Positions 28,367 to 40,335 of a stretch of DNA of 64,000 nucleotides are shown piece by piece. The translations under genes were made by a program, and so were the position numbers. Numbering within the stretch: position 1 is the stretch's first letter; each line of letters opens with the position of its first letter. This DNA comes from Alnus glutinosa (taxonomy: Eukaryota; Streptophyta; Magnoliopsida; Fagales; Betulaceae). The stretch lies in NCBI RefSeq assembly GCF_958979055.1, contig NC_084891.1, positions 29,942,001 to 30,006,000 of the forward strand, read 5' to 3'. The notes below the pieces were generated by a model. The model did not search any database and was not told the origin of the DNA. It was given only the letters and a program-made list of their open reading frames with translations.

Positions 28367-28802
28367 GTAGAATAATAAAACGCCTTTATTAATTCTATGT
28401 TTAACCGTACTCTATGTAAACTAATCTTCTTTCTCAATCACTGTATAACTGTTACGTACGTGATACAAAAATTCGACGTGATAAATCATATAATTTAAAT
28501 TTTATTACCAATTCCCACAAGGATCTTGATAATCTCTTGTTGCATATTCATAAAAAGACGTTAAAAGTACAATTGAGTGACCACTATATATGTACCAAAT
28601 GTACAAATTAAGAATTTTCTACTGCGAGGGATTCCATTAATTATTACATATATATGACCGACTGTACTCTAATCACTATCGGCGCACACATTAATTCAAT
28701 CCAGCATGACAGAATTAAGGTAGCTAAAAAGTCCTAAACATGGTTTAATTTTGACAAAAAACGCACGTAATTAGGGAAATTAAGATTGCTCTGTCTAGCT
28801 AG

Positions 28803-30543
28803 CTAGGCCACGGCAGCTTCTTCATTCGGAGAAGCTGACACCACACTCACCTTACCCTTAAGAAATCTCCACAGACGGGGCTGAAAATTAGGTTCATCGT
28901 CATTCTCATTCTCCTCCAATGATCTCCCCATCGTTTCACGCGTGCAAAACAATGTCACCAGCATTCCCATGAGGCAAACTCCGGCAAGAATTATCAATGA
29001 GGCAGTCATTCCAATTGCTTTGGGATAACCCTTCTCCTTTTCATCATGTGAAGCCAACAGAAATCCAACTGACCCAATAATTGCCCCGGCCTTCCCAGCA
29101 GCCCCAGCAATGCCATGACATGTTGATCTAAATCTCGCCGGGAAAAGCTCGGCGGGGACTATAAAGGTGGTAGTATTTGGTCCGAAATTTGAGAAGAAAA
29201 AGGTGAGGCCATAGAGGACCATGAAACCCACATTTTTGCTATCTTCCCAAAGCTTGGAATAGGGTATCCCAATTGCCAAATAAACCACTGCCATGAAGAA
29301 AAAACCCATTGTTTGGATTCTGACTCTACCAACACGATCAATGAAATAGACGGTGAACCAGTAGCCTGGAATTGCGGAACAGGCTGTGATAATTGCTTGG
29401 AGTTTTGCAACTTCAAAAGCCTCATGATAGGCATTCAATTTTGTTTGATTCGACAGATATTGTGCATATATCCGAGACTGGAAGAGGTTGCTGCTGTAAA
29501 AGACAGTGTCGAGAAGAAACCATGAGCAGGAGCAAGAGAACAAATCAAGGCCATGACGACGAAAGAATTGCTTCGATAGGAGGGGATAGGGTGGTGGACT
29601 TGGTGACGGCGGGTTCTCTTCCGCAATCTCAACCAATGATACTTCCAACACTTTCTCCATGTCCTTTGCCGCTTGGAGGAAATTTTGCTCCACCAAAGCT
29701 GTATATCTGGGATCGATAAAAACATTACTTAAATTAATTAAAGAGATTACCAAATATATATCCATTGATTGAAAAACACCAAATTGAAATTAACACGTAA
29801 TTAAATAAAATGTAACTATGTACGTACCTGGCAGTTTCGGGCATCATCATACGCCAATAAAGTGTTAATCCGGCAGGAACAGAAGCCATCATCAGTATCA
29901 ATCTCCATGCGATATCAACCTCCTTGGGCGTTGGATCCTTTGACAATTTGGGCGATGCACGCTCAAATATCTTGCACACTACCATCGTGACCGCGGAAGC
30001 AGCCAGCATCCCAAAGCCCTGCATCGAGAAAACCGCGGCTATGAATGCTCCACGTGTCCTCTTGTTGGCGAACTCTGACATGATCGTAGCCGACAAGGGG
30101 TAGTCCCCACCAATCCCCACTCCCAACAAGAATCTGAATAGTCCGAGACTTACCAGAACACAGTTCCTCGTCCTACATATCGAAAACCCACATCCTATGG
30201 GACTGAGCACCATGATCATCAATGCGATTCCGTACACACGGCGCCTTCCGAGTCGGTCGCCAAGCCAACCGAACACAAGTTGACCGATGGCGGTGCCCAA
30301 AAGAGCGATAACCAGCATAGTTGAAATGACAACGGGTGGGACCTTGTACTTTTGGGACACGAGCTCCTTTTCATAGTACACACGTCCGATGAGTCTCATG
30401 ATCAGAGGAATACAGAAGAGGTCGTAGGCATCGGTGAAGAGGCCCATGCCGGCTATGACAATGGCCTTGAAGTGGTATAACTGAGTTTTTGCAGTGTCAA
30501 GGGCTGAAAGAACTTTCAACGCCATTCTTGGAAAATTTTCCAA
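28803..30543 (-). CDS. PHT1-family phosphate/proton symporter, copy a (intact)
   Basis: Exons 29828-30543 and 28803-29706 are joined across a 121-base GT-AG intron (GCCAG|GTACGT; CCCAG|ATATAC) that splits the Arg codon of MPETAR. The protein has 539 residues, the usual PHT1 length. It is a 12-helix major facilitator protein: N-terminal [20 protein letters not shown], motif [14 protein letters not shown], the PHT1 signature [13 protein letters not shown], a central hydrophilic loop, then [18 protein letters not shown] and [20 protein letters not shown]. The C-terminal tail is hydrophilic and includes [11 protein letters not shown]. The family imports inorganic phosphate at the plasma membrane. 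A GNATATNC site lies about 360 bases upstream. The gene converges tail-to-tail on the protease, 514 bases between stop codons. Which PHT1 clade (root high-affinity or mycorrhiza-induced) cannot be decided by eye. Confidence 0.93.
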
Positions 30544-30629
30544 GGGCTTAGAAATATCTCTTTTCCTTTTATTTAATTAGCTTTTAACTAAACTTTCCAT
30601 ACTAGAGTGAGAGGCTGAAATGCTTGACC

Positions 30630-31050
30630 TCCTCTTTCATAAACTGTGTCGTTACACGTGGTGTTGGACTTTTGACTGATCTGTATACGCGTTGTAGTTT
30701 AGTAAGGTGCCAAATTCCAATGATTAATGCCCTTCTTTCCAATTTCCAAAAGAAGAATTTAATCTTGAAATTGATGTTCTTGGAGCCTGGCGTGACCTCA
30801 AATCCTTTGTACATGGAACGATCAGACGATACCTGCGCAGGTAATTTCGTTGATGGCAACGAGGACCCGACTATTGACTATTTGTGTCCCATGATTCCAT
30901 GAATATTCGGATCGGATTCAACATATATTGCAAGATGTCATGATCATGTGTAGTGAGAATTAAGGGAATAATTAAAGAGGATCTTATCCTAGTTCCGTTC
31001 GGTCGTTTTGGGTGTTAATTTCTCTCTTGTAATTTATGGGTTGGACTTGA
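30630..31050 (-). promoter_or_regulatory. Upstream region of PHT1 copy a, block conserved in all four copies
   Basis: The stretch from about 30771 contains GATGTTCTTGGAGCCTGGCG, GGAACGATCAGACGATACCT and AGGTAATTTCGTTGATGG. Closely similar runs lie at 40336, 51099 and 62799. A TATA-like position at 30631-30645 reads TTTATGAAAG on the minus strand, whereas copy b has TTTATAAAAG. Copy a's TATA box therefore carries one change. Confidence 0.6.
30901..30908. promoter_or_regulatory. P1BS-type PHR1-binding site, PHT1 copy a
   Basis: GAATATTC fits the imperfect palindrome GNATATNC, known as the binding site of PHR1-type MYB factors that drive phosphate-starvation genes. It lies about 360 bases upstream of the copy a ATG within a block conserved across all four copies. 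Confidence 0.7.
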
Positions 31051-33133
31051 CTTTACTTCCAAAACTATTTAGGGCATGTTGGATAATACTTGTTTTTTTT
31101 TTTTTTTTTAATTATTTTTCATAAACATGTTAGGGTTATTTTTTTGAATTAAAATTCTATTCAAATTTTATTTAATTTTTTCTAATTTTATCTCAAGTTC
31201 TTTAAACGATCTAAACATAATTTCAAAAAACAAATTTTTTTCAGTAATCATAATTTTAAATATAATAAATTAAAAATAGTAAAATATACTACAACAAAAA
31301 TCACACACACAAACAAACGAGCCCTTAAATTTCAAGTTATATATACATTATCCAAAGCAGGGAAGCGAAGAAGGGACATTAAAAGTTTCGTTGGTTAATT
31401 AGTACGTATATGTTTTTAAAAAGGTTTCATTTTAGATTTTCTCCATTTCTCAATTATTATTTACCAATTCAACCGGTTTATTCAATTCTCACAGCGCCAC
31501 TTTCGTAATTAATAGATAGCTTCAATTATTAGTAATAGCTGGAGTGGACTCACAAAATCGTCATTTAAAAAAAAAAAAAGAAAAAAGAAAAAGGGGCTCT
31601 GGCGATTTTTTTCCTGTGAAGGCTAAAACCCCTTTTTGAGCGTGTTACTAACGCTTCCCTTCTCCTTAGTGGTTTGTAGTAGTTTTTGTCTATAAATAAA
31701 TTTATTTCTCTCTTTGGGCTTTGCTGGTACCTTAGAGGTGAAGGGGTGGTGTTTTCTCATTCTTCTGGGATGGAGATGTGGTTTTTTCTTTCGATTTGTG
31801 GGGGGTAACAGCAGACGATTTTCTCCAGTTTCCAAGTTTTTGTTTCTCTTCCTTGGGTCTCCGGTTTGATTCGTGTTGCCGGGGGTTTTGGCCTTTGGAT
31901 CGGTGTTTGTGAAGTGGCAATGCTGGGTTGGAACGCCACGCGGGAGCCGAATTCATACAGGAGTCTTTGAGACGGCACTGCTGGTCGGGCTGGCCACGCG
32001 TGGTATGTTATCATTCAAATGTTTTGTGGTTGATTGCAGCAGCAGCGGCGGTTTTCTACTGGAACGGCGGTTTAGGGCGCGGAGGGGTTTGGTATTGGGC
32101 AACTTTGCTTCTCCGGTTTTCTCGTAGCAGGGGCGCAAGTTCGGTTTCGCTAATTTCGGATCTATACCGAAAATTTGGGCGCTCTTTTCAGGTGAGGCCG
32201 GAGGTTTCGGGCGAGGATTGGCTCAGTTTTCGGACCTACTGGAGGTTGCAAACAGTTGAGTAAAAAAGGGGAAGTGGGAAAAATGGTCCGCTAGTGCATT
32301 TGTAGTTTTTTGTCTTTGTTAATGTATGGTTGCTATTGAATGCAGTTGCTGGGTTGTTTTTTTAATATCAAAACCTGGTACTCAAAGCTATTTTATAGCT
32401 TAGTTTGTGTGCCCTCTCCTAGATCAAGTAGGGTTTTATGGTGTTGTAGAGGCATCTTTCTGTAGTCTAGGTTTTTTGAGCAGCTGTATTTTGTAATTGT
32501 CTTAGTCTATTTTGCCTAGGTGGATGTAACATTACTGATTGACCTAGTGTCCTAGTGTCCTTGTAGAATACTGATTGACCTAGTGTCCGGATGGTGTTGC
32601 TCTGTCGTCCAGACATCTTCAACGTAAAGTTACTGAACACTGAGGGGCGTCCGGACCCCTTCAAAGGCTCATCCGGACGGTTGCGCAGGAACCGGTTGAT
32701 TTGGCTTTGGATTTTGCAAGAACTCTTCATGGACATCTTCTAGAAGCTTGTGATCAGTCACATGCTTTGATTTGAAAACTGTCTGAATACATGAAGATTC
32801 TGAAATGAAAACCGACCATCCTGTTAATTCGCAACCATTATATAAAGTGTTTTTGTTTATACAGAATGTAGCCAATTAAATTACTAACAAATATATTCAT
32901 ATTCTTTTTGAATATGTGTTAGGGTTTTAAATTTTTGAAATTGGAAGAAAGTATTTTATAATAGAAAGTGATTGGAAATGATTGGATTGTATGAAAAGTT
33001 GTGTATAATGATTGATGTTATGAAAATAAGTGTTAATTTTTTGAGATTGAAAAAGTATATTTTTTAATAGCAAGAAATGATTTAATTGTATGAAAAGTTG
33101 TGCATAATGATTGGTATAGTAAAAATTAATCTT
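31051..33133. other. Intergenic DNA with repeat scraps, between units A and B
   Basis: The left edge (to about 31530) still matches the DNA beyond the copia element (ACCAATTCAACCGGTTTA at 31464 and 46633), so unit A extends to about 31.53 kb. The stretch 31600-32300 is GC-richer with overlapping short frames and no family resemblance. The stretch 32500-32870 has repeated CCTAGTGTCC and GTCCGGA words typical of old LTR-derived repeat. No gene is supported. Confidence 0.45.
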
Positions 33134-33690
33134 GGAAAAAATATCATTTTAGCCCCGCAAACTATCAAAACCTTTGAAAAAGCTCCCATTTGACAAAATA
33201 TTTCCATATTACCCCTGCCACGTGTCACTTTTCTGTTAAAAAATAATAAAACTAATAATAAAAAAAATTAAAAATTAAAAAAACTAAAATTTTATTTTTA
33301 TTTTTGAAAAAATATATATATAGTGTTTTGGGGTTGCCGGCCACCCCGAAATCCATTTGGGATAGTCCGAAAGCCACCCCCAGGCCACTGGGGGTAGCCG
33401 CACGACCACCCCAGGGGTAGCCTGAAATCCATTTGGGGTGGCCCGAAAGCCACCCCTAGGGCTCAGGGGGTGGCGTGCGGCCACCTCCGGCCACTATGGG
33501 TAGCCTCGCGGCCACCCTCGACCCCATGGGTGGCCCGAAAGCCACCCCTAAGGCCACCCCGAAATCCATTTGGGGTGGCTTTCGGCGCGGGGGGGGGGGG
33601 GGGCGGGGGGGGTCAGGGGGTGGCGCACGGCCACCCCTAGGGGCCGCAGTGGCCTGCGAGCCACCCCATTTTCCTATTTTTCTTTAAAAA
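33134..33690. repeat. Truncated relative of the 3405 element with a GTGGC/GCCAC tandem core and G-run
   Basis: The left arm GGAAAAAATATCATTTTAGC with CAAAACCTTTGAAAAA matches the arm of the 3405 element. The core (33330-33670) is a GC-rich array of GCCACCCC words with at least four copies of GAAATCCATTTGGG or close variants. It includes a run of 15 or so G, one C and eight more G at about 33588-33611. No inverted right arm or target duplication was found, so the right end is lost. Confidence 0.65.
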
Positions 33691-34298
33691 AAAAAATTAA
33701 TTTTTTTTAGTTTACCTTTTTATTAATTTTACTTTTCTTGAATTTACTATTCCAAAAAAGAAGAAGCAGACGTTACAATGTGGGAGTGGTTGGGTGTGTG
33801 CACACAGATATGTACGAATGCAACCGACGGACGAGATTCAACCATTGTACATCGTGATTTACTCCAACGGTCGCCACAAGATCAAAAAAACAGATAGCAT
33901 ATATCGACATACACGTTAGTCTTGCCTTAGGCCTACGTCTGAAAACTCTAGCATAGCCATCTCATCACTGAACAATCGGTTTTAGAGTAGCATTTAATGC
34001 TACAAAACTCAAAAGTCAACCTTTGTTAACTGCCAGCATAGAAAGAATAAAATTCACGCTTTTATCGTTTCACCTCGAAATTCAAACTACATTCAAACTA
34101 TGTTCAAACAACTGTCGGGTTTTATTCAACTTGGTTGCAGGTTTCGGGTTTTCAAATAAAAACTCGGTTCAAATATTGAATAACATTCGACCTAAACAGA
34201 CCATAAGAATATGCGGATCGTGAATCTTACATTACGTGTATTAAATAAAACCTAAAATCGTTGTTTGGTGCCAAGGGAGCGAAGAAGGTACGATGCCC
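33691..34298. other. Intergenic DNA, no gene seen
   Basis: AT-rich and moderately unique sequence. No exon, RNA or repeat border could be supported on either strand. Confidence 0.4.
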
Positions 34299-34307
34299 TT
34301 TAATATA

Positions 34308-34475
34308 GAATAATGATTCATTGCCACATTTTTATACTTCACCACCTTACTTAGGTAGCAAGGTGGTCCCTCACCTTATTTTATTTTTAAAATTCAAAAA
34401 GTAGTAGGAGACCACCTTGTCACATAGGCAATGTGGCAAAAAGTTGTATAAAAAGGTGGCAATGAATCATTACTC
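34308..34475. mobile_element. 168-bp MITE with perfect 9-bp target duplication
   Basis: The ends GAATAATGATTCATTGCCAC and its inverse GTGGCAATGAATCATTACTC fold into a long stem. The internal words AGGTGGTC and GACCACCT are also inverted. TTTAATATA flanks both sides (34299-34307 and 34476-34484). The ends are of the GAGTAAT type seen at 2334. Confidence 0.85.
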
Positions 34476-34879
34476 TTTAATATATATACAATTGCATTAC
34501 GTGTACAGATGTGGGCTGTTTTCTTGGTTTTTTTTAATGGGGTTTGGCTTTTAGAATACAGTTGTTTTAGTCTTGATACTAATTAAAGAATGTTAAACTA
34601 AGCTATCAATTTTTATAGGATGTGTGAATTTATCACAAATTTAATATGAAATTAATGGATAAATATCTAAAGATTTGACACATTTAATTAAATAAATTGA
34701 ATTAAAATGACTTGTACAAACTTATATACTCATATCTCAATCAATATGATCCACGAAATTGATAAGTAAAATTGAATTTTTACCCTAAACTAAAGTATAT
34801 ATTTATAAGCAAATGACCAAATTATAAAGGTCAGCGAAGATCGAGTTAAATGCTTCATCAGACTTTGAGAATTGTTTTG

Positions 34880-35700
34880 GTCTGAGTGTCGTATTACCAC
34901 GAGCATATCTCCTTTAGACCATTGATTGGCCTGTAGATTCACACCACAGTACAGTGCAGTTGCTTTATTCCAATTCGAGCAGTCAAAGGGCCCTTGTGAT
35001 CGAGGCCACTTTTTCGGAAAGATTTGAAACCTGTTGGATCGGTTAGTTATCCAGGATTCTTTCACAATTGTAAACTAATTGTTAGGAATTTGAACTCATT
35101 CTGCAAGAATCATTGGCTGTCTAAAAATTGTAGCCGTTTCATTAGTTGATCAAATAAATTCTGAATTGAACGAGTACACAGGTAAATCCCGTGCAGGCCA
35201 GGCTACAATTCGGTAAACGAATTAAAAAAAGAGTTGGTTTGTGGTATAGCTACAGCAACAGAGTTGATTCTATCAAGTAACAACTGTTAGAATATTTATG
35301 CCAAATATATTCTTATTCTCATTCTCATTCTCATTTAGGCTAAACTCATGCCTCAAAACATATATATATACTTCCATAAGTATAAAATAAATGTGAAAAA
35401 CAGCATTACTCTGGACCTAAAGGATGATAATTTGTTTTGGGGTTTTTAAGTAGAGCTCCCACAGCACAACACCCGGCTAGCTAGCAGCTGGTTGCACCGT
35501 GGAGAAATAAATAAAATTCCAAGGCTCTCTAGCAATGCTAGTAGTATTGCACCACCAACCTGCTGTAGCTCAACCCCTCACAACAACCGCCCTACTAGAC
35601 ATAGAGGGACGGAGATGAGTCCCCTTATTGAGAGCTCTGAGGAAGCAAATACAAAATTAATGGAATTCAATCATAGACATATATAGCAGCTCCTTATTAA
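34880..35700. repeat. Leader block of duplication unit B
   Basis: Collinear with 21.07-22.10 kb (see that entry for matched words). The part at about 35375-35455 (CATAAGTATAAAATAAATGT, AATTTGTTTTGGGG, AGAGCTCCCA) also matches 51870-51960 in unit D. The block therefore links units A, B and D. Confidence 0.65.
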
Positions 35701-36367
35701 GAACCACCATCCAATTAAAAAAAAAAAAAAAATCACTTTTTGGGCCCATTCGTGGCGAATTAATATTTAAGTAGTGAATCGATTAATGATTTATATTTTA
35801 TTAACGAATTAAATATCAGGTGATTTTCGTCAAAGATTTAGATCGAATAATATTATTAAAGCATTAGAGCTATATATTTAGACAGGTTGGAGCTGAGTCA
35901 TCTCAATAAATAATTATAAAAAGGATAGATTTTATGATCAAATCCCGATTTTCACCAATTTGCTGTTTAGATTCATATCGTTAGTTAGTAATTCAAGAAG
36001 AAAATATGAGAGAACTATTATGAAGTTTATCTGTCCGAGTCGATCATAAGAGCTCTCTTACAGTTGTAAACTGGATTGTTAGCAATCTGGGCGCGCAGTA
36101 AAATTGTTGGGAATCTCTATATAAGTTTCTTTCCAATTAAACTAAGTTTAAGGAATTTTTTTTTAATCTAATCTATAATATTGTCATGTATTCCTTAATA
36201 TGTAAGAAGTACATGCTTTTTTAGTAACACATGAGAAATTTTATTTTTTTTCTTCATAAAATTTCCTTGGACTCCATTAATGGTATTGAAAAAGCATGGC
36301 AATAGAGGTTACAACTTACAACGATTATGTAATTGAAAAAAAAAAGAAAGAAAGAAAGGCTTACAAC

Positions 36368-37080
36368 GATTATGTGTTTGCTTTCATTATCACCAATGGT
36401 GGAATTTATGAGGAAGAAGACTATTCTTATGGAGGAGAAATGGGATCCTCTTCACTTGAAGTGTAATGAAAATGAGTTTATTTTGTGGTCAATATTATAT
36501 TCTACATATCTAATGGTATGAATGTTACTATATCTTGTCATATCCTTTAAAAATTTTAAATGACACGTAACATCATATATACTACTAGAAACCTAGATAC
36601 AACAAAATAATATTTTAATTATGAAATTACCTCTTTCCATTTCAGTCAAAATGAGATCAATTTGATCTCACAAAATAAAGTAATGTTATTGACCATCTTT
36701 TTATCTTTCTAAAGTTATTAAAATTTTTAAAATCATCATTAAATTTAAGATGTATCATTATTAGATTTCAATATAATCATAATTTTGAAAGCCTAATCAA
36801 CTTTCAAACGAGAAAATAATAGTCCGTAACATTACTCCATGAAATAAGGCACTTGTGAGAAGAAAAATGTAAAAAGAAAGCCAATAGTCGTGTAGGCCTC
36901 AGACAGCTTGCGCCCAAGCCCATTATATTGGGCCTGTCAAAAAACAAGCAAGGCCGTTCCTTTGTAGGGTATGTAGGGCATCCTTGAGGTGGGTATGGGC
37001 CGTTGGATATGGGTCATCAAAGGGTTCGGATTACATCATTATGAAGCTAGAATTCTTGGGGACCAAAATGATGAAGAAGT
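36368..37080 (+). pseudogene. Decayed copy of the XCP-like protease (unit B)
   Basis: Three pieces match the intact gene in order. Part of exon 2 is at 36368-36445 (ACCAATGGTGGAATTTATGA, GAGGAAGAAGACTATTC). The exon 2 end and its intron are at 36838-36960 (GGCACTTGTGAGAAGAAAAA, ATTGGGCCTGT). Part of exon 4 is at 37001-37070 (TTGGATATGGGTCATCAAAG, TTCTTGGGGACCAAAATG). Exon 1, exon 3 and the catalytic Cys region are missing, and a MITE sits within the exon 2 remnant. It cannot encode a protease. Confidence 0.85.
36678..36837. mobile_element. 160-bp MITE inserted in the protease remnant
   Basis: The ends AAGTAATGTTATTGACC and GTCCGTAACATTACTC are inverse. The flanks CACAAAATA (36669-36677) and CATGAAATA (36838-36846) agree at 7 of 9 positions, an aged 9-bp duplication. 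A shortened copy of the same insertion occupies the corresponding place in unit D (about 53572-53700). Confidence 0.65.
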
Positions 37081-37319
37081 AAAAGGAACAGAACAGATAT
37101 TGTAAAAACTAATGACAACATCGAGGTTACAAAAAAAAAAAAAAAAAAAAAGAACTAATGACAACATCGCAAATGTGTTGAAAAGATTATATTTTTCTGA
37201 AATAATATTACATATGACATACAATTTATTTATAATAATAGTCTAATTAAGCATGATGCTTGTGATCACATGAAACACACACATACGTAAATATTAGAGA
37301 CAGAAAAATGCATGGGTCT

Positions 37320-40083
37320 CTAGGCCACAGCAGCGCTAGCTTCATGGCTGGGAGACGGATCGAGTAGTGACCGCACGCTAGTAGAACCTGTAAGTCTGCT
37401 GCGCAAACGCAGCTCTCTGGGTTCATTATCATTCTCATTCTCATTCTCCTCTAATGATCTCCCCATAGTTTCAGGCGTGAAAAGAAATGTCACCACCGCT
37501 CCCATAACACAAACTCCGGAAAGTATTACCCATGTGACAGTCATTCCAATTGGGTTGGGATCACTATTCTTCTTTTTATTAGTATGTAAAGCCAAGGAAA
37601 ATCCAACAGAACCAATAATTGCCCCCACCTTCCCAGCAGCCCCAGAAATGCCATGACATGTTGATCTAAATCTTGCTGGAAAAAGCTCAGCGGGCACTAT
37701 AAAGGTGGTGGTGTTTGGTCCGAAATTTGAGAAGAAAAAGATAAGGCCATAGAGGACCTTGAAACCTACACCTGTGTGATGATCTTGCCAATGCAGCATA
37801 TAGGGTATCCCAATTGCCAAAGAAACCGCTGCCATCAATATAAAACCTATTGTTTGGATTCTGACTCTACCAACACGATCAATGAAATAGACGGTGAACC
37901 AGTAGCCTGGAATTGTGGAACAGGCTGTGATAATTGCTTGGATTTTTGCTAGTTCAAAAGCATTTCGATAGGCATTTTTGTGTGTATCCAGTGGATTTCC
38001 GTATATCTGAGGTTGGAAGAGATTGATGCTGTAAAAGACAATGTCGACAAGAAACCATGAGCAGGAACAAGCAAACAAATCACGACCATGGTGACGAAAG
38101 AACTGCCTGGAGAAGAGGGGATAGGGTGGTTCTCTTGGTGGCAGTGGATAATCTTCCGCAATCTGACTCATTGAAATTTCCAACACTTTCTCCATGTCCT
38201 TAGCCGCTTGGACCACATTTTGCTCCACCAAAGCTGTATATCTGGAGAAAAACAGAATGCAAAAGATTTCTCCCACATTTTTCCATTTATTAAAAAAAAT
38301 AAAATTATAAAAATTGAAATCTCCTTTAACCTTCGTTTCAAATCAATCCTTTTTTATTTCCGTTCAAACAAAATGTCCATGTCAAAAGTGTTTACCAAAT
38401 TTAATTTCCTGCATATATATTGACCAGTTTGAAAATCCCTCGCCCCTCTCCTTTTCTTAGGAATTTTTTTTTTAATAATTAGAAAATAAGATTGATGTGA
38501 TATAAAGTTGAAATAATTTATATGAAAAAATCAAAAAAAAAAAAAAAAAAAAAAGAAAAAAAGAAAAGAAAAAAAAAAGGGAAGTGCTAGAATTTTTCCA
38601 TGTATTGCAGTGAGTTTTTTTATTTAAAAAGTAATAAAAAAATGTTTATGTGATATAAAAAGTGAAAAAAGTTAAGAATGTTTTGAAGTTGATGTTTTTT
38701 GAGAGAAGTGAAAAAAAGAGAAATGAAGGAGAAAGAGAGTTTCAAACGGGGCCAACATGTGCCATAAACCAATTTTAATGACACATAACTTATGTGTCTG
38801 TCATATAAATTATGTGCCAGTAAACAAACTTTCTTGACTACAAAAGCTTTAAAAATATAGGTGGGGAATTAAATGTTAAGAATGATTTCTTGATATTTAA
38901 TATCTACTTCTTAACGCATAATAAATGTTAATACCTACTTTCTGCCCCCATAATAAATTTTCTGACACATAATAAATGTCAAGAAAGACTTTTTTTTTAT
39001 TTTTTTATTTTTAATTCTTTTTTGTTTTGTTTTTATTGCATCAGGTCCCATTTATAAGCAGGCCAAGCCACGCGTCTTCGTACAGTTTCCATTTACTAGT
39101 ATCCTTTTCTTCAAACTCAACGTCCGACAGACGTTTTGTACTGAACAACTCAGAAAAATCAAAGGCATAAACAAATTGCGTTGATTTTACGTTGGTATTC
39201 CTTCACCCACAAGTTTTCCTTTATTAATATAATTTATTAAATTAATGTGTTTAAGATATATATGATTCTTACGTGAAATTTTATATCAACTTTTTAAAAA
39301 ATATATGTAAAAAAAAAAAAGTATTTACCTTGCAGTTTCGGGCATCATCATACGCCAATAAAAAGTTAACGCAGCTGGAATTGCCCCCAGCATCAATATC
39401 AATCTCCATGCAATATCAACCTGCGTCGGATCCTTTGTCGACACCTGCGTCGGATCCTTTGTCGATAGGTCCGATGTAGCCTCAAATATCTTGGACACCT
39501 CAAATATCTTGGACACCACCATTGTGACCATGGAAGCAGCCAAAATCCCAAAGCCCTGCATGCTGAAAACCGCGGCTAGGAGTGCTCCACGTGTCCTCTT
39601 GTTAGCGAACTCCGACATGATAGTAGCCGACAAGGGATAGTCTCCACCAATTCCCAGGCCTAATAAGAACCTGAACAGCCCAAGACTCACCAGAACACAG
39701 TTTCTCGTCCTACATATCGAAAACCCACATCCTATGGAGCTGAGCACCATGATCATCAATGCAGTCCCGTACACGTGACGCCTTCCGAGTCGGTCGCCAA
39801 GCCAACCGGACACAAGTTGACCGATGGTGGTGCCCAAAAGAGCCATTGCCAGCATAGTTGAAGTGACGGCAAGTGGAACCTTGTACTTCGAGTCATCCTT
39901 ATCAACCTTTTCATAGTACACACGTCCGATGAGTGTCATGATCGGAGAGATACAAAAGAGGTCGTAGGCATCGGTGAAGAGGCCCATGCCGGCTATGACG
40001 ATGGCCTTGAAGTGGTATAACTGAGTTGTTGCGGTGTCAAGGGCTGAAAGAACTTTCAACGCCATTCTTGGAAAATTTTCCAA
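37320..40083 (-). CDS. PHT1-family phosphate/proton symporter, copy b (intact)
   Basis: Exons 39329-40083 and 37320-38241 flank a 1087-base GT-AG intron (GCAAG|GTAAAT; CTCCAG|ATATAC) at the same Arg codon as copy a. The product has 558 residues. It keeps [20 protein letters not shown], the signature [28 protein letters not shown] and [20 protein letters not shown]. It is about 19 residues longer than copy a. Part of this comes from two in-frame micro-duplications in the central loop (KIFEVSKIFE and TKDPTQVSTKDPTQ; DNA 39420-39520). It reads [12 protein letters not shown] where other copies have [12 protein letters not shown]. The intron is enlarged by transposon remnants. The frame is open and splice sites are good, so it is probably functional, importing phosphate at the plasma membrane. 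A TATA box (40171-40181) and a P1BS site are present upstream. Confidence 0.92.
38590..39010. mobile_element. Transposon remnants inside the copy b intron
   Basis: Two pieces are seen. The stretch 38600-38720 matches AT-rich MITE-like sequence also at 51430-51540 (AAGAATGTTTTGAAGTTGAT). The stretch 38755-38990 is built of ACATAACTTATGTGTC-type palindromes and TTTCTTGACTACAAAAG, the same repeat vocabulary as the element at 48960-50443. Borders are unclear. Confidence 0.55.
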
Positions 40084-40170
40084 GGGCTTAGAGATATCTC
40101 TCTTCCTTTTATTTAGCTTTTGACTATACTTTCCATACTAGGGGGAGAGGCTGAAATGCTTGACCCTCCT

Positions 40171-40181
40171 CTTTTATAAAC
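40171..40181 (-). promoter_or_regulatory. TATA box of PHT1 copy b
   Basis: The minus strand reads CAGTTTATAAAAGAGG, about 90 bases upstream of the ATG at 40083. The same position in copy a reads TTTATGAAAG, and in copies c and d TTTATAAACG and TTTATAAGCG. Confidence 0.6.
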
Positions 40182-40335
40182 TGTGTCGTTACGCGTGTGG
40201 TGTTGGACTTTTGAGTCTGTATACGTGTTGTAGTTTTGTACTATTGTAAGCTGCCAATTCCAATGATTCATGCCCTTCCTTCCAATTTCCAAATGAAGAA
40301 TTTAATCCACACGCGAAAATTAAAGACTGAATAGT

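Noticed and set aside
31757-32263. Overlapping open frames of 84-111 codons as a possible gene
   Set aside because: No family resemblance, no start or splice context, and frames on both strands at once in GC-richer DNA. More likely old transposon sequence.
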